Shown: positions 50,882-58,675 of the stretch, piece after piece
How the letters are laid out: every line of letters begins with the position of its first letter
How positions within the stretch are numbered: position 1 is the first letter of the stretch
Origin: an uncultured Bacteroidales bacterium
Lineage (GTDB): Bacteria > Bacteroidota > Bacteroidia > Bacteroidales > Muribaculaceae
Assembly (NCBI GenBank): GCA_902796035.1
Contig: CADBNR010000028.1
Span: 1-64,000 of the forward strand
Length of the DNA stretch: 64,000 nt
Reading direction: 5' to 3'
Notes under the pieces: generated by a model
The model's input: only the letters and a program-made list of their open reading frames with translations
Told to the model about the DNA's origin: nothing
Databases searched by the model: none
Translations under genes and position numbers: made by a program

Positions 50882-52219
50882 TCACACTATTCCCTGCGCC
50901 ATCATGGCCTTTGCCACCTTGATGAAACCGGCCGTGTTGGCACCCTTCACATAGTTGCAGTAGCCGTCCTCCTGCACACCATACTTGAGGCACTGCGCGT
51001 GGATGTCGGCCATGATGTGCTTCAGCTTCTCGTCCACTTCCTCTGCGGTCCAGGTTAGGCGCTGGCTGTCCTGCGCCATCTCCAGTCCGGAAACCGATAC
51101 GCCGCCGGCGTTAGCAGCCTTGCCGGGAGCGTAAAGTATCTTGGCGTCGATAAATTCGTGAACGGCCTCGGCTGTGGAAGGCATGTTGGCGCCTTCGCTG
51201 ACGGCTATGCAACCCTGTTTCAGCAACACGCGGGCGTCGTCGCCGTCAATCTCGTTCTGTGTGGCCGACGGCATGGCGATGTCGCACTTGGCGATTTTCC
51301 AGGGACGTTCGCCTGCATGATATTCGCAACCCGGCTCCTGGGCTAGCTCGCTGAGACGGCCGCGATACATCATCTTAAGATCGAATATCTTCCGGAACAG
51401 TTCGGGCGTTATGCCGTCGGGCACATAGAGCGTGCCGTCGGAGTCGGACATGGATACGGGCACCGCGCCGAGAGCCAACAGCTTCTCGCAAGTGTAGAGT
51501 GCCACGTTGCCTGCGCCGGAGATGGCCACGCGCTTGCCGGCCAACTCGATGTTCTTTGTGCCGAGCATATTCAGCAGGAAGTAGACGTTGCCGTAGCCGG
51601 TAGCCTCGGGGCGCATCAGCGAGCCGCCGAAGTCCAGTCCCTTGCCGGTGAAGCTGCCGGTGAATTCGCGGGTCATCTTCTTGTACCAGCCGAACATATA
51701 GCCCACTTCGCGGCCCCCTACGCCTATGTCGCCGGCCGGAACGTCCATGTCGGCGCCGATGTTGCGCCACAGCTCGTTGACGAACGCCTGGCAGAAACGC
51801 ATCACCTCCATGTCGCTCTTGCCGCGCGGCGAGAAGTCGGAACCTCCCTTGGCGCCACCCATCATAAGGGTGGTCAGAGAGTTCTTGAATGTCTGTTCGA
51901 AAGCCAGGAACTTAAGGATGGAGAGGTTGACCGAAGCGTGGAAACGGATGCCGCCCTTGTATGGACCGATGGCATTGTTGTGCTGGATGCGGTAACCCAT
52001 GTTGTTGCGTACGCGACCCTGGTCGTCCACCCACGACACACGGAACGAAATGACGCGGTCGGGAATACACAGACGCTCAATCAGATTGTAACGTTCGAAT
52101 TCGGGATACTCGTTGTAGACGTCCTCGATGGATGTCACCACTTCCTCTACGGCCTGGAGATACTCAGGCTCGTTCGGGAACCGCCGGCGCAGCTCCTCCA
52201 TTAATTCTGTAGCTTTCAC
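50882..52219 (-). CDS. gdhA: Glutamate dehydrogenase
   Basis: Interconverts 2-oxoglutarate plus ammonia and glutamate. The 445-residue hexameric-type enzyme has PYKGGIRFH (87-94), catalytic Lys124 in MGGAKGGSDFSPRGKSD, and the Rossmann motif AISGAGNVALYTCEKL. The length and the SDFxPxGKSD form point to the NADP-linked biosynthetic type common in Bacteroides, although cofactor use cannot be proven from the sequence. It takes ammonia and would supply or consume glutamate formed by the hut operon. The promoter overlaps a conspicuous inverted repeat. Confidence 0.95.
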   Translation of the reverse strand: MKATELMEELRRRFPNEPEYLQAVEEVVTSIEDVYNEYPEFERYNLIERLCIPDRVISFRVSWVDDQGRVRNNMGYRIQHNNAIGPYKGGIRFHASVNLSILKFLAFEQTFKNSLTTLMMGGAKGGSDFSPRGKSDMEVMRFCQAFVNELWRNIGADMDVPAGDIGVGGREVGYMFGWYKKMTREFTGSFTGKGLDFGGSLMRPEATGYGNVYFLLNMLGTKNIELAGKRVAISGAGNVALYTCEKLLALGAVPVSMSDSDGTLYVPDGITPELFRKIFDLKMMYRGRLSELAQEPGCEYHAGERPWKIAKCDIAMPSATQNEIDGDDARVLLKQGCIAVSEGANMPSTAEAVHEFIDAKILYAPGKAANAGGVSVSGLEMAQDSQRLTWTAEEVDEKLKHIMADIHAQCLKYGVQEDGYCNYVKGANTAGFIKVAKAMMAQGIV

Positions 52220-52278
52220 TATATCTTAAATTTGGGTAATAACAAAACATAAATGCTAACAAGTGCCTTAATCGCTTG

Positions 52279-52310
52279 CAAAATTACAATAAAAATGCGA
52301 ATTGCGCAAC
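52279..52310 (-). promoter_or_regulatory. Promoter of gdhA
   Basis: Minus-strand GTTG (52310-52307) as an imperfect -33 element, 20 bases, TAATTTTG (52286-52279). The leader is about 50-60 bases. The -33 element is inside one arm of the adjacent inverted repeat. Confidence 0.55.
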
Positions 52311-52340
52311 AATATGTCAGTATTTGTTGCACAATTCGCA
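52296..52340 (-). terminator. 17-bp inverted repeat: terminator of the ABC genes or gdhA operator
   Basis: TGCGAATTGCGCAACAA (52296-52312) and TTGTTGCACAATTCGCA (52324-52340) pair at 16 of 17 positions around an 11-base loop. On the minus strand five T residues follow the stem (52295-52291), fitting a terminator for the exporter genes. The arm also covers the gdhA -33 element, so a regulatory role is possible. Confidence 0.7.
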
Positions 52341-52362
52341 AATTTTGTATCGGAAACAGGCC

Positions 52363-53688
52363 TTATTTGTATCGGGCCCAGCGTATGATGTCCTTGACGG
52401 TAGGTTTCTTGCCGTACATGAAGATGCCGATGCGGTACACCTTGCCGGCGAACCAGGCCATGCCCACGAACGAGGCTATCAGGATTGCGAACGAGAGCCA
52501 TATCTGCCACTGGGCGATGTCGAACGGTATTCGGGCTATCATCACCATTGGCGACGTGAACGGAATCATCGACATCCATATCACGGCTGTCGAGTTGGGA
52601 TCCTGGAACGCCATCATGCCGAACACCAATCCGAATATGATGGGAATGGTAGCGAAGGTCGTAAGGTTGGAGGCATCCTGGGCGTTGTCGACGCTGGCGC
52701 CTATGGCCGCGAAGATGGAGGCGTAGAACAGGAAGCCGCCCACCATGAACAGAGCTAAGTAGCCGAATATCGAGGCCAGGTAACCTACATTGGAGAATGT
52801 GGATATGGCGGTCAGCATTTCGGTCGAGACATCACTGGAGGCGGCGTTGAACGTGCCGGCTTGCATGGCGGCCATGTCTGTGGCTATGTCGGCCGGTATC
52901 AGCAGCGGCATCACCATCGCCACGAACGCGCATACCAGGATGGCCCATACCACAATCTGTATCAGTGCCACGAGTCCCACGCCGATAATCTTGCCCAACA
53001 TCAGCTGTATGGGCTTGACGGACGATACCATCAGCTCAAGCACGCGGTTGTTCTTCTCCTCGATTATGGAGTTCATCACCATCTGGCCGTACAGCAGCAG
53101 GAATGTATAGAGCATGAAGGTCATGATGAATCCCAGGGCCATAGCCAGAGTGGATGACGAGTCAGACTCATTGCCCTCCTCGTCCACGCGCACCTCCTTG
53201 ATGTCTACCGACACGCGGCTGTCGGCGAGCAGACGGTCTATGTCCTCCACGTTATACTTCTTCATGCGTTGTTCGCGCACCACTTCGGCCACCGTGGAGC
53301 TGACCGCATCCTTTACGTCCATGGTCGACGACTCGCGCGAATAGAGGGTGACGTTGCTCGGATTGGACACGATGTCGGGTCCGATCACCAGCACGCCGTC
53401 ATAATTCTCGTCATGAATCAGCTCCTGCTGGGTGGCGCCGCTCTTGGCCGGAACAATTGCGACAAGCTCGTTGTCCTGGGCCTCCTTAAGCAGAGCCGGA
53501 AGCACAAGCTCGCTCTTGTCGATGGTCACGATCTTCTGCTTGGAACCGTGTGAGAACAGCATGATGAGCGACGGCAGAGCCATCAGCAGTATCATGAACA
53601 GCGGTGTGAGAAGCGTGGTGAAGATGAAGCTTTTCTTAGCCACACGCTCTTTGACTTCCCGCCCGATTATTATATTCAGATTGTTCAT
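52363..53688 (-). CDS. ABC-2 type permease, NatB-like
   Basis: 441 residues: a first transmembrane helix (about 22-45), a large extracytoplasmic domain (about 50-180), then a cluster of five or six helices (about 185-410). The pattern and the segment IIEEKNNRVLELMVSSVKPIQLMLGK are typical of NatB/ABC-2 exporter permeases. It pairs with the ATPase encoded 49 bases upstream. NatAB of Bacillus exports sodium, but the family also exports drugs and peptides, so the substrate is unknown. Confidence 0.85.
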   Translation of the reverse strand: MNNLNIIIGREVKERVAKKSFIFTTLLTPLFMILLMALPSLIMLFSHGSKQKIVTIDKSELVLPALLKEAQDNELVAIVPAKSGATQQELIHDENYDGVLVIGPDIVSNPSNVTLYSRESSTMDVKDAVSSTVAEVVREQRMKKYNVEDIDRLLADSRVSVDIKEVRVDEEGNESDSSSTLAMALGFIMTFMLYTFLLLYGQMVMNSIIEEKNNRVLELMVSSVKPIQLMLGKIIGVGLVALIQIVVWAILVCAFVAMVMPLLIPADIATDMAAMQAGTFNAASSDVSTEMLTAISTFSNVGYLASIFGYLALFMVGGFLFYASIFAAIGASVDNAQDASNLTTFATIPIIFGLVFGMMAFQDPNSTAVIWMSMIPFTSPMVMIARIPFDIAQWQIWLSFAILIASFVGMAWFAGKVYRIGIFMYGKKPTVKDIIRWARYK

Positions 53689-53737
53689 TTGTTTTCCTCT
53701 TTGATGAAATTCCCGTATCCCAATTGATAATTGCCAA

Positions 53738-54706
53738 TTACTGATTACTAATTGCTGAAGCGAACGGGGCGGGATTGTTGTAGTTTTCCACCGTGCGGAT
53801 GAATATCTCGTTCATCGACGGCAGGGCGCGGTCGAATGTGACTATCTCCACGGTGTCGTTGGCCGCCTGGATGAAGTCGTGCATCGTCACGTCGGGATTC
53901 AGTGTGAATTCGGAATTGTAGATGATGCCGGATTCGGTCTGCTCGGGCGCGGACATATTGTAGTTGCGTATGGAGGGGCCGAGCGTCTGTATCAGCTTGT
54001 CGGCGTCGCCCTGAAACGAGAGGCGGTAATGGTTCTTGCCCATCTCGCGGCGTATCTCGGCCACGTTGCCGCTCAGTATGTTGCGCGAGCGGTTTATAAG
54101 CGTGAAGTTGTCGCACAGGGCCTCGACGCTCTCCATGTTGTGAGTGGAGAATATCACTGTGGCGCCCTCGTCGCGCAGCTGCAGGATCTCGTTCTTCAGC
54201 AGCTCGGCGTTGATGGGGTCGAAGCCCGAGAAGGGCTCGTCGAATATCAGCAGCTTGGGACGGTGCAGCACGGTGACGATGAACTGCACTTTCTGCGCCA
54301 TACCCTTGGAAAGTTCCTCAACCTTTTTGTTCCACCAGTCGCTGATGCCGAACTTCTCGAACCATGCACGCAGCTGCGTCTCGGCCTCGCGTGTCTTCAG
54401 ACCCTTCAGCTTTGCGAAAAACAGGGCCTGGTCGCCCACCTTCATTTTCTTATACAGACCACGCTCCTCGGGGAGATAGCCGATGTTCACCACGTCTTCT
54501 GCCACAAGGGGATGGCCGTCGAACAGCACCTGACCCGAGTCCGGGGCCGTGATGTGGTTGATGATGCGTATCAGGGTTGTCTTGCCGGCTCCGTTGGGAC
54601 CAAGCAAGCCGTATACGCTTCCTGCAGGAATCTCAAGACTCACATTGTCCAGCGCCTTGTGCGAGCTGTACTGCTTGGAGACTCCATGGACTTCAATAAT
54701 GTTCAT
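53738..54706 (-). CDS. ABC exporter ATPase, NatA-like
   Basis: 322 residues. Walker A GPNGAGKTT (36-44), signature ELSKGMAQKVQF, Walker B LLIFDEPFSGFDP and switch His in FSTHN. The signature has Ala-Gln where many have Gln-Gln. The C-terminal extension (about 220-322), typical of the NatA/CcmA-like export group, is present. Encoded with the ABC-2 permease downstream; the ArnT-like gene ends 42 bases upstream on the same strand, so all three may be one transcript. Confidence 0.88.
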   Translation of the reverse strand: MNIIEVHGVSKQYSSHKALDNVSLEIPAGSVYGLLGPNGAGKTTLIRIINHITAPDSGQVLFDGHPLVAEDVVNIGYLPEERGLYKKMKVGDQALFFAKLKGLKTREAETQLRAWFEKFGISDWWNKKVEELSKGMAQKVQFIVTVLHRPKLLIFDEPFSGFDPINAELLKNEILQLRDEGATVIFSTHNMESVEALCDNFTLINRSRNILSGNVAEIRREMGKNHYRLSFQGDADKLIQTLGPSIRNYNMSAPEQTESGIIYNSEFTLNPDVTMHDFIQAANDTVEIVTFDRALPSMNEIFIRTVENYNNPAPFASAISNQ

Positions 54707-54748
54707 ACTTACGTTCTAATATCGTTCTGTTATTATTTTCTTTAATTA

Positions 54749-56320
54749 TTATTCGGCATTGTCCGTGACGATAACCACGAACTTGCCGGATTCCTCCTTA
54801 CGGACGGCCGGTAAGTTCTGACCGGTTTTCTTTTTGGTCATCAATATCACCTGACGGTCCTTGGGAATGTCGACCGAATCGGGGAGGATGGTGAATGGTC
54901 GCTGCAGGTAGACATCCATATTCTCGGGACGTTTCACATCCTTGACCATGATTTCAGCCTGCGGATAGGATTTCGACAGCTCGATGGCCTTGTCGCACAT
55001 GTCGCGATAACCCACTATGGGGTTGGCGTCGCCGATGCCCCATGCGCCGATGAACACGCCGGCTAACAGGCCGTAGGTGACGCACCGCACACTGTTTTCG
55101 ACAGGGTACTTGTCTCGTTTGCGGCACAGTGCCACGATTGCCGACACGCCGCCCAACGAGATGATTCCGGCTCCGATATACAGCAGCACCGATACGGGGA
55201 AGGGGAGCAGACCGTATGTGGATGCTATGATCAGCCCCGGCAACGCCAATGCCAGTATGAATGCCGGTATTCCGGCCATCCAGCGCATTAGCGGCGAACG
55301 CTGATAATCGTTGAGGAAGAATACCGACGCGTAGACGAACAACGGTATGGCCGAAAGCAGGTAGATGTCAACCTTCGAACTGATGCACGACAGCATCGCC
55401 AGCGTGACCAGTGCCACCGTAATCATGAATACAGTGGGATTATTGCGCGAAAATCTGCGTCGGACGGTGCTTTTGATCAGTAATGCTGTCATCAGCAGCG
55501 ACCACGGCGCCATGCAGTACCACATCGAGATGAAGTAGTAATAGAACGGGCGCTTGTGATGGAATGCGTCTACGGCGCGTCCCACGGTCTGTTTGAACAG
55601 AAGGTTGTCGAGGTATTCATAGCCGCCGTCGGCATATACGCAACCGAACCATGCGCCGCACAGTACGAGCAGCACGGTCCATGTGTACCAGTTCCAGTAT
55701 CGGAAAAAAGTCTTGATGCGGCCATCCGTCAACAGGAAGACGGCAGTGCCTAAGAGGGGAATGAGGAAGGCAAGAGGGCCTTTGCTGAAAATGCCGAGGA
55801 ACACCCAGACGGGGAACCACCAGCGCTGACGCCGGTTGCGTTCCGGATCCCGGTACCATACGAAGAACGAGCGCAGAGCCAGGATGATGAACATACACAT
55901 CAGCATGTCCATGCGCAATACCACGGCCGCGCCTATGAACATTTCGCACGTGGCGAGCATCAGCATGGCGGTGTAGCGGTTGCGCGCGTCGAGATACGGC
56001 GCCATCCAGCGGCTCATTACCATAAAGATGACGCAGGCAGGAATCAGTGTCATAAACGACAGCAGCCAGAGCACGTGTTCGCCGGCCATGACGCGGCACA
56101 GCATGACCCACCAGAGATAGAGCGGTGGTTTGTCGGCGTATGGGATTCCGTGGTTGGTGAAAGCGAAGAACGAGCCGTTGGCCAGGGCCTCGTCGGCGAT
56201 GCTGAGATAGCGAAGCTCGTTCATGGGCGTGAAGTCACGCATTATCATGACGGGGAGCAGGGCAATAATATATATTGCGCAAAACAGCCATTCGCGTCGT
56301 TGTAATTTTTGAAGACTCAT
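54749..56320 (-). CDS. ArnT-like glycosyltransferase (PMT/GT83 fold)
   Basis: 523 residues with about 11-12 membrane helices. The first extracytoplasmic loop has the acidic motif DFTPMNELRYLSIADEAL and the following PYADKPPLYLWW; these match the catalytic Asp/Glu and substrate loops of lipid-linked sugar transferases such as ArnT. A short soluble C-terminal domain (about 430-523) follows the helices. ArnT itself moves aminoarabinose to lipid A; here the sugar and acceptor are unknown. The ATG is directly preceded by four perfect 9-bp repeats. Confidence 0.85.
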   Translation of the reverse strand: MSLQKLQRREWLFCAIYIIALLPVMIMRDFTPMNELRYLSIADEALANGSFFAFTNHGIPYADKPPLYLWWVMLCRVMAGEHVLWLLSFMTLIPACVIFMVMSRWMAPYLDARNRYTAMLMLATCEMFIGAAVVLRMDMLMCMFIILALRSFFVWYRDPERNRRQRWWFPVWVFLGIFSKGPLAFLIPLLGTAVFLLTDGRIKTFFRYWNWYTWTVLLVLCGAWFGCVYADGGYEYLDNLLFKQTVGRAVDAFHHKRPFYYYFISMWYCMAPWSLLMTALLIKSTVRRRFSRNNPTVFMITVALVTLAMLSCISSKVDIYLLSAIPLFVYASVFFLNDYQRSPLMRWMAGIPAFILALALPGLIIASTYGLLPFPVSVLLYIGAGIISLGGVSAIVALCRKRDKYPVENSVRCVTYGLLAGVFIGAWGIGDANPIVGYRDMCDKAIELSKSYPQAEIMVKDVKRPENMDVYLQRPFTILPDSVDIPKDRQVILMTKKKTGQNLPAVRKEESGKFVVIVTDNAE

Positions 56321-56364
56321 AATCGAGATAATCGAGATAATCGAGATAATCGAGATAAATCGAG
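56321..56364 (-). repeat. 9-bp tandem repeat (AATCGAGAT) abutting the ArnT-like start codon
   Basis: Four perfect AATCGAGAT copies on the plus strand (56321-56356) and a degenerate fifth AAATCGAG (56357-56364). The first copy touches the ATG, so the array forms the end of the leader. The unit keeps frame with the gene and has no stop codon in that frame. Confidence 0.96.
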
Positions 56365-56385
56365 TTATCTCGAGGAGGGGGGTGT

Positions 56386-56418
56386 AAAAACAATAATCCC
56401 GAATCCAAAGGACTCGGG
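56386..56418 (-). terminator. Terminator after the tRNA genes
   Basis: CCCGAATCC (56398-56406) pairs with GGACTCGGG (56410-56418), 9 bp with one wobble and a three-base loop. The minus strand continues with ATTATTGTTTTT. Confidence 0.78.
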
Positions 56419-56425
56419 AACGAAG

Positions 56426-56510
56426 TGTCCGGGATGAGACTCGAACTCACACGGCAAATACTGCCACTACCCCCTCAAAGTAGCGCGTCTACCAATTCCG
56501 CCACCTGGAC
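56426..56510 (-). tRNA. tRNA-Leu (anticodon GAG)
   Basis: On the minus strand: acceptor GTCCAGG with CCCGGAC, D-arm GCGGAATTGGTAGACGC, anticodon loop TTGAGGG with anticodon GAG closed by CTACT/GGTAG, a long class II variable arm and T-loop TTCGAGT. Length 85 including discriminator A. The acceptor stem has an A-C mismatch at pair 5-68, and no CCA is encoded. Confidence 0.9.
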
Positions 56511-56544
56511 AATCACTCAAGGGCCGCAAACGCGGCAGAGGGAA

Positions 56545-56620
<76 letters not shown>

Positions 56621-56655
56621 GTTCATCAGGGAGGTTGTTTTCCCTTTTTGCGTTG

Positions 56656-56687
56656 CAAAGTTACTGCTTTTTTTTGAATCCACCAAA
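56656..56687 (-). promoter_or_regulatory. Promoter of tRNA-Gly/tRNA-Leu
   Basis: Minus-strand TTTG (56687-56684), 20 bases, TAACTTTG (56663-56656), a perfect match. The gap to the tRNA-Gly 5' end is about 30 bases. Confidence 0.75.
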
Positions 56688-56781
56688 CTTTTTTGGCTTT
56701 TTTCGCAACTTTTTAACGCCTTGTTTTCTCTACTTCCTTATTACTAACTGCTTAGTGATTTCACTAAATTCAGCGATTTTT

Positions 56782-57759
56782 TTACTGCTGATGGAAAATC
56801 CAGGCCTGCGGGAAAGAGGACTGGAATTCCGGCGAGTTCAGCTCGGGCAGCAGCGTCTCCTTATCGGTCGCACTGATGGCCACGACGCGCACCATCCGCT
56901 TGGATGCTACGGTATGCAGTTCGTAGGGGCTGTCATTTTTAGAGGAGATGAAGTTGTCGGCTTCGTCCTGGCTTCGGAATGTTCCGACAACTAAGTGCCA
57001 TGTCTTAGGTAGCGGAGCCGGCTCGGTCTCCGGTTCAGTTGCGGGAGCAGGTTGCTGCTCGGCCTGAATCTGCTGCGAAGCCTTGGTTACGGCTGTGGTG
57101 AGGGCCTTGACGGGCACCACCGACGCCTGATCCTCGTGGTAATCGCGTGTGAAGGGGAGTATCAGCGACAGACACAGGACGGCCACAACCGCGAACGATG
57201 CCGCCATACGCGCGAACATCTTATTAATAGGTATGTAGTAATTCCTGTCTGTGTCGAATTTCCTGATTGGATACTCCACTACCGGTTCGGCAGTTTCGGT
57301 TTCAGTAACGGCTGTTGCAGCTGCCGGAGCGACCTCGACCGCCGGAGCGTGACGCTTCACGGGGAGATAACCCAAGGCTGCGGACAGCCTGCGGGGAGTG
57401 AGAAGAGGATGGAAGGTGAGGTTGCCGGACTTATCGGTGCGGATGCGTCCGATACGCCCGATGGATACTTCGCCTTCAAGAGCTAAAGTGTCCTGCAGGT
57501 CGGAGACGGCGACGCGCACCATCTCACGTCCTTCGGCATACGACACACGCTCGCGACGCGCATAGCTTGTGGCCAGCATCCCGTCGTTGTGCTTCAGTGC
57601 CGAATTGAACCTTACCTCCGTGGTCATGGACTGGAAAGTGTGCGTTTGGGAATCCTCTAACGCACTGTGATACACATTGATAAATGCACCGAAGCCCGGC
57701 ACGACAACGCAGTCGTGACGCAGCAGCAGATATTCAATATGTAAAGCAAGTCTCTCCAT
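56782..57759 (-). CDS. HU-CCDC81 and SPOR domain membrane protein
   Basis: 325 residues from MERLALHIEYLLLRHDCVV; the longer frame would run into the neighbouring gene's region and lacks family likeness. The N-terminal HU-CCDC81-type domain (about 1-120, VVPGFGAFINVYHSA) is cytosolic, the transmembrane helix is at about 184-203, and the periplasmic C-terminal SPOR domain (about 252-325, KTWHLVVGTFRSQDEADNF) binds denuded peptidoglycan at division sites in its family. I infer a cell-division or cell-wall role. A -7 element lies 22 bases upstream. Confidence 0.85.
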   Translation of the reverse strand: MERLALHIEYLLLRHDCVVVPGFGAFINVYHSALEDSQTHTFQSMTTEVRFNSALKHNDGMLATSYARRERVSYAEGREMVRVAVSDLQDTLALEGEVSIGRIGRIRTDKSGNLTFHPLLTPRRLSAALGYLPVKRHAPAVEVAPAAATAVTETETAEPVVEYPIRKFDTDRNYYIPINKMFARMAASFAVVAVLCLSLILPFTRDYHEDQASVVPVKALTTAVTKASQQIQAEQQPAPATEPETEPAPLPKTWHLVVGTFRSQDEADNFISSKNDSPYELHTVASKRMVRVVAISATDKETLLPELNSPEFQSSFPQAWIFHQQ

Positions 57760-57780
57760 AGGGTTTTGCGAAAACGGGTA

Positions 57781-57788
57781 CAAAGTTA
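57781..57788 (-). promoter_or_regulatory. -7 element of the SPOR-domain gene
   Basis: TAACTTTG on the minus strand, 22 bases before the ATG at 57759. No clear TTTG was found 19-20 bases further upstream. Confidence 0.5.
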
Positions 57789-57832
57789 GTGAAAATTTGT
57801 CAGAAGTTCGACACCCTGTCAGTAAGATTTTT

Positions 57833-58675
57833 TTACTTTTTTGACGATTTTTGACCCAACAGCCGGTCAACTAAAAGTGGATCAGCGCCGTAGGCTAAAG
57901 CAAGATTTTTTTCTTTCAGTTCGGCGTCCTGCTGGTAGTTTTTTCGATGTTGCATGGCGCGCACTATGTGCAGATTCGGGTTTTTCGGCCACTTAGCCAG
58001 GGCTGCTATGGTTTTGTCCTGTGCCTGTCGGAAATCGCCGTGTTCCGTCAAGATAAGCAGCTGTTTGAATGTAACGTCCTCGTCAGGCTCTATATCGAGC
58101 GACTTGGCGTAATAGTCCAGAGCCTTGTCCAGATTGCCGCGAGCCGCGCAGATGTCGCCGAGTCCTGCCAATACAGTCGGATCGCGCGGTGACAGCTCAT
58201 CGGCTTTCAGCAGGTCTCGCTCGGCGCTGTCGGGATGCGAGAGCCGCAACAGGCCCCGCATTTTCAGCGGCCAAGCCTGTAGCGAATCAAGTGCCAGCGT
58301 GGCGTCGATGTCCTTAAGGGCCTCGTCGCGGTGGCCGAAAGACAATTGGGTCCAGGCGCGGTTGGACAGCAATACAGTAGACTTAGGCGCCGACGCCAGT
58401 CCGACGTTGTATGCCTCCAAGGCGCCGTTGTAGTCGTCGGTATGGGTGCGGACCACGCCGAGGTTGGACCATAGCAGCCAGTTGCTCGGATTGGCAGGCT
58501 CATGGCGCAGCGCCGTGACGATGACGCGTTCGGCCTCGCGCCACTGTTCGCGCTTCATGTAGAAGTCGGCGGAATCAGCTAATTCCACATAGCGCTTGGT
58601 CAGCGTCTGGGCGCCCATAGGGGCACAGACGCTGACCAGCATAAGTCCGGAGAATATCAATACTGCGTGTCTCAC
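57833..58675 (-). CDS. Exported TPR protein
   Basis: 280 residues from a GTG at 58675, whose GTGA overlaps the dsbD stop. The first 23 residues (HAVLIFSGLMLVSVCAPMGAQ) form a signal peptide, which supports this start; ATG codons at 58642 or later would truncate it. The remainder consists of about six TPR units (for example WREAERVIVTALRHEPANPS, YNGALEAYNVGLASAPKS, LDKALDYYAKSLDIEPDE). I infer a periplasmic scaffolding protein with unknown partners. It is translationally coupled to dsbD. Confidence 0.82.
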   Translation of the reverse strand: MRHAVLIFSGLMLVSVCAPMGAQTLTKRYVELADSADFYMKREQWREAERVIVTALRHEPANPSNWLLWSNLGVVRTHTDDYNGALEAYNVGLASAPKSTVLLSNRAWTQLSFGHRDEALKDIDATLALDSLQAWPLKMRGLLRLSHPDSAERDLLKADELSPRDPTVLAGLGDICAARGNLDKALDYYAKSLDIEPDEDVTFKQLLILTEHGDFRQAQDKTIAALAKWPKNPNLHIVRAMQHRKNYQQDAELKEKNLALAYGADPLLVDRLLGQKSSKK

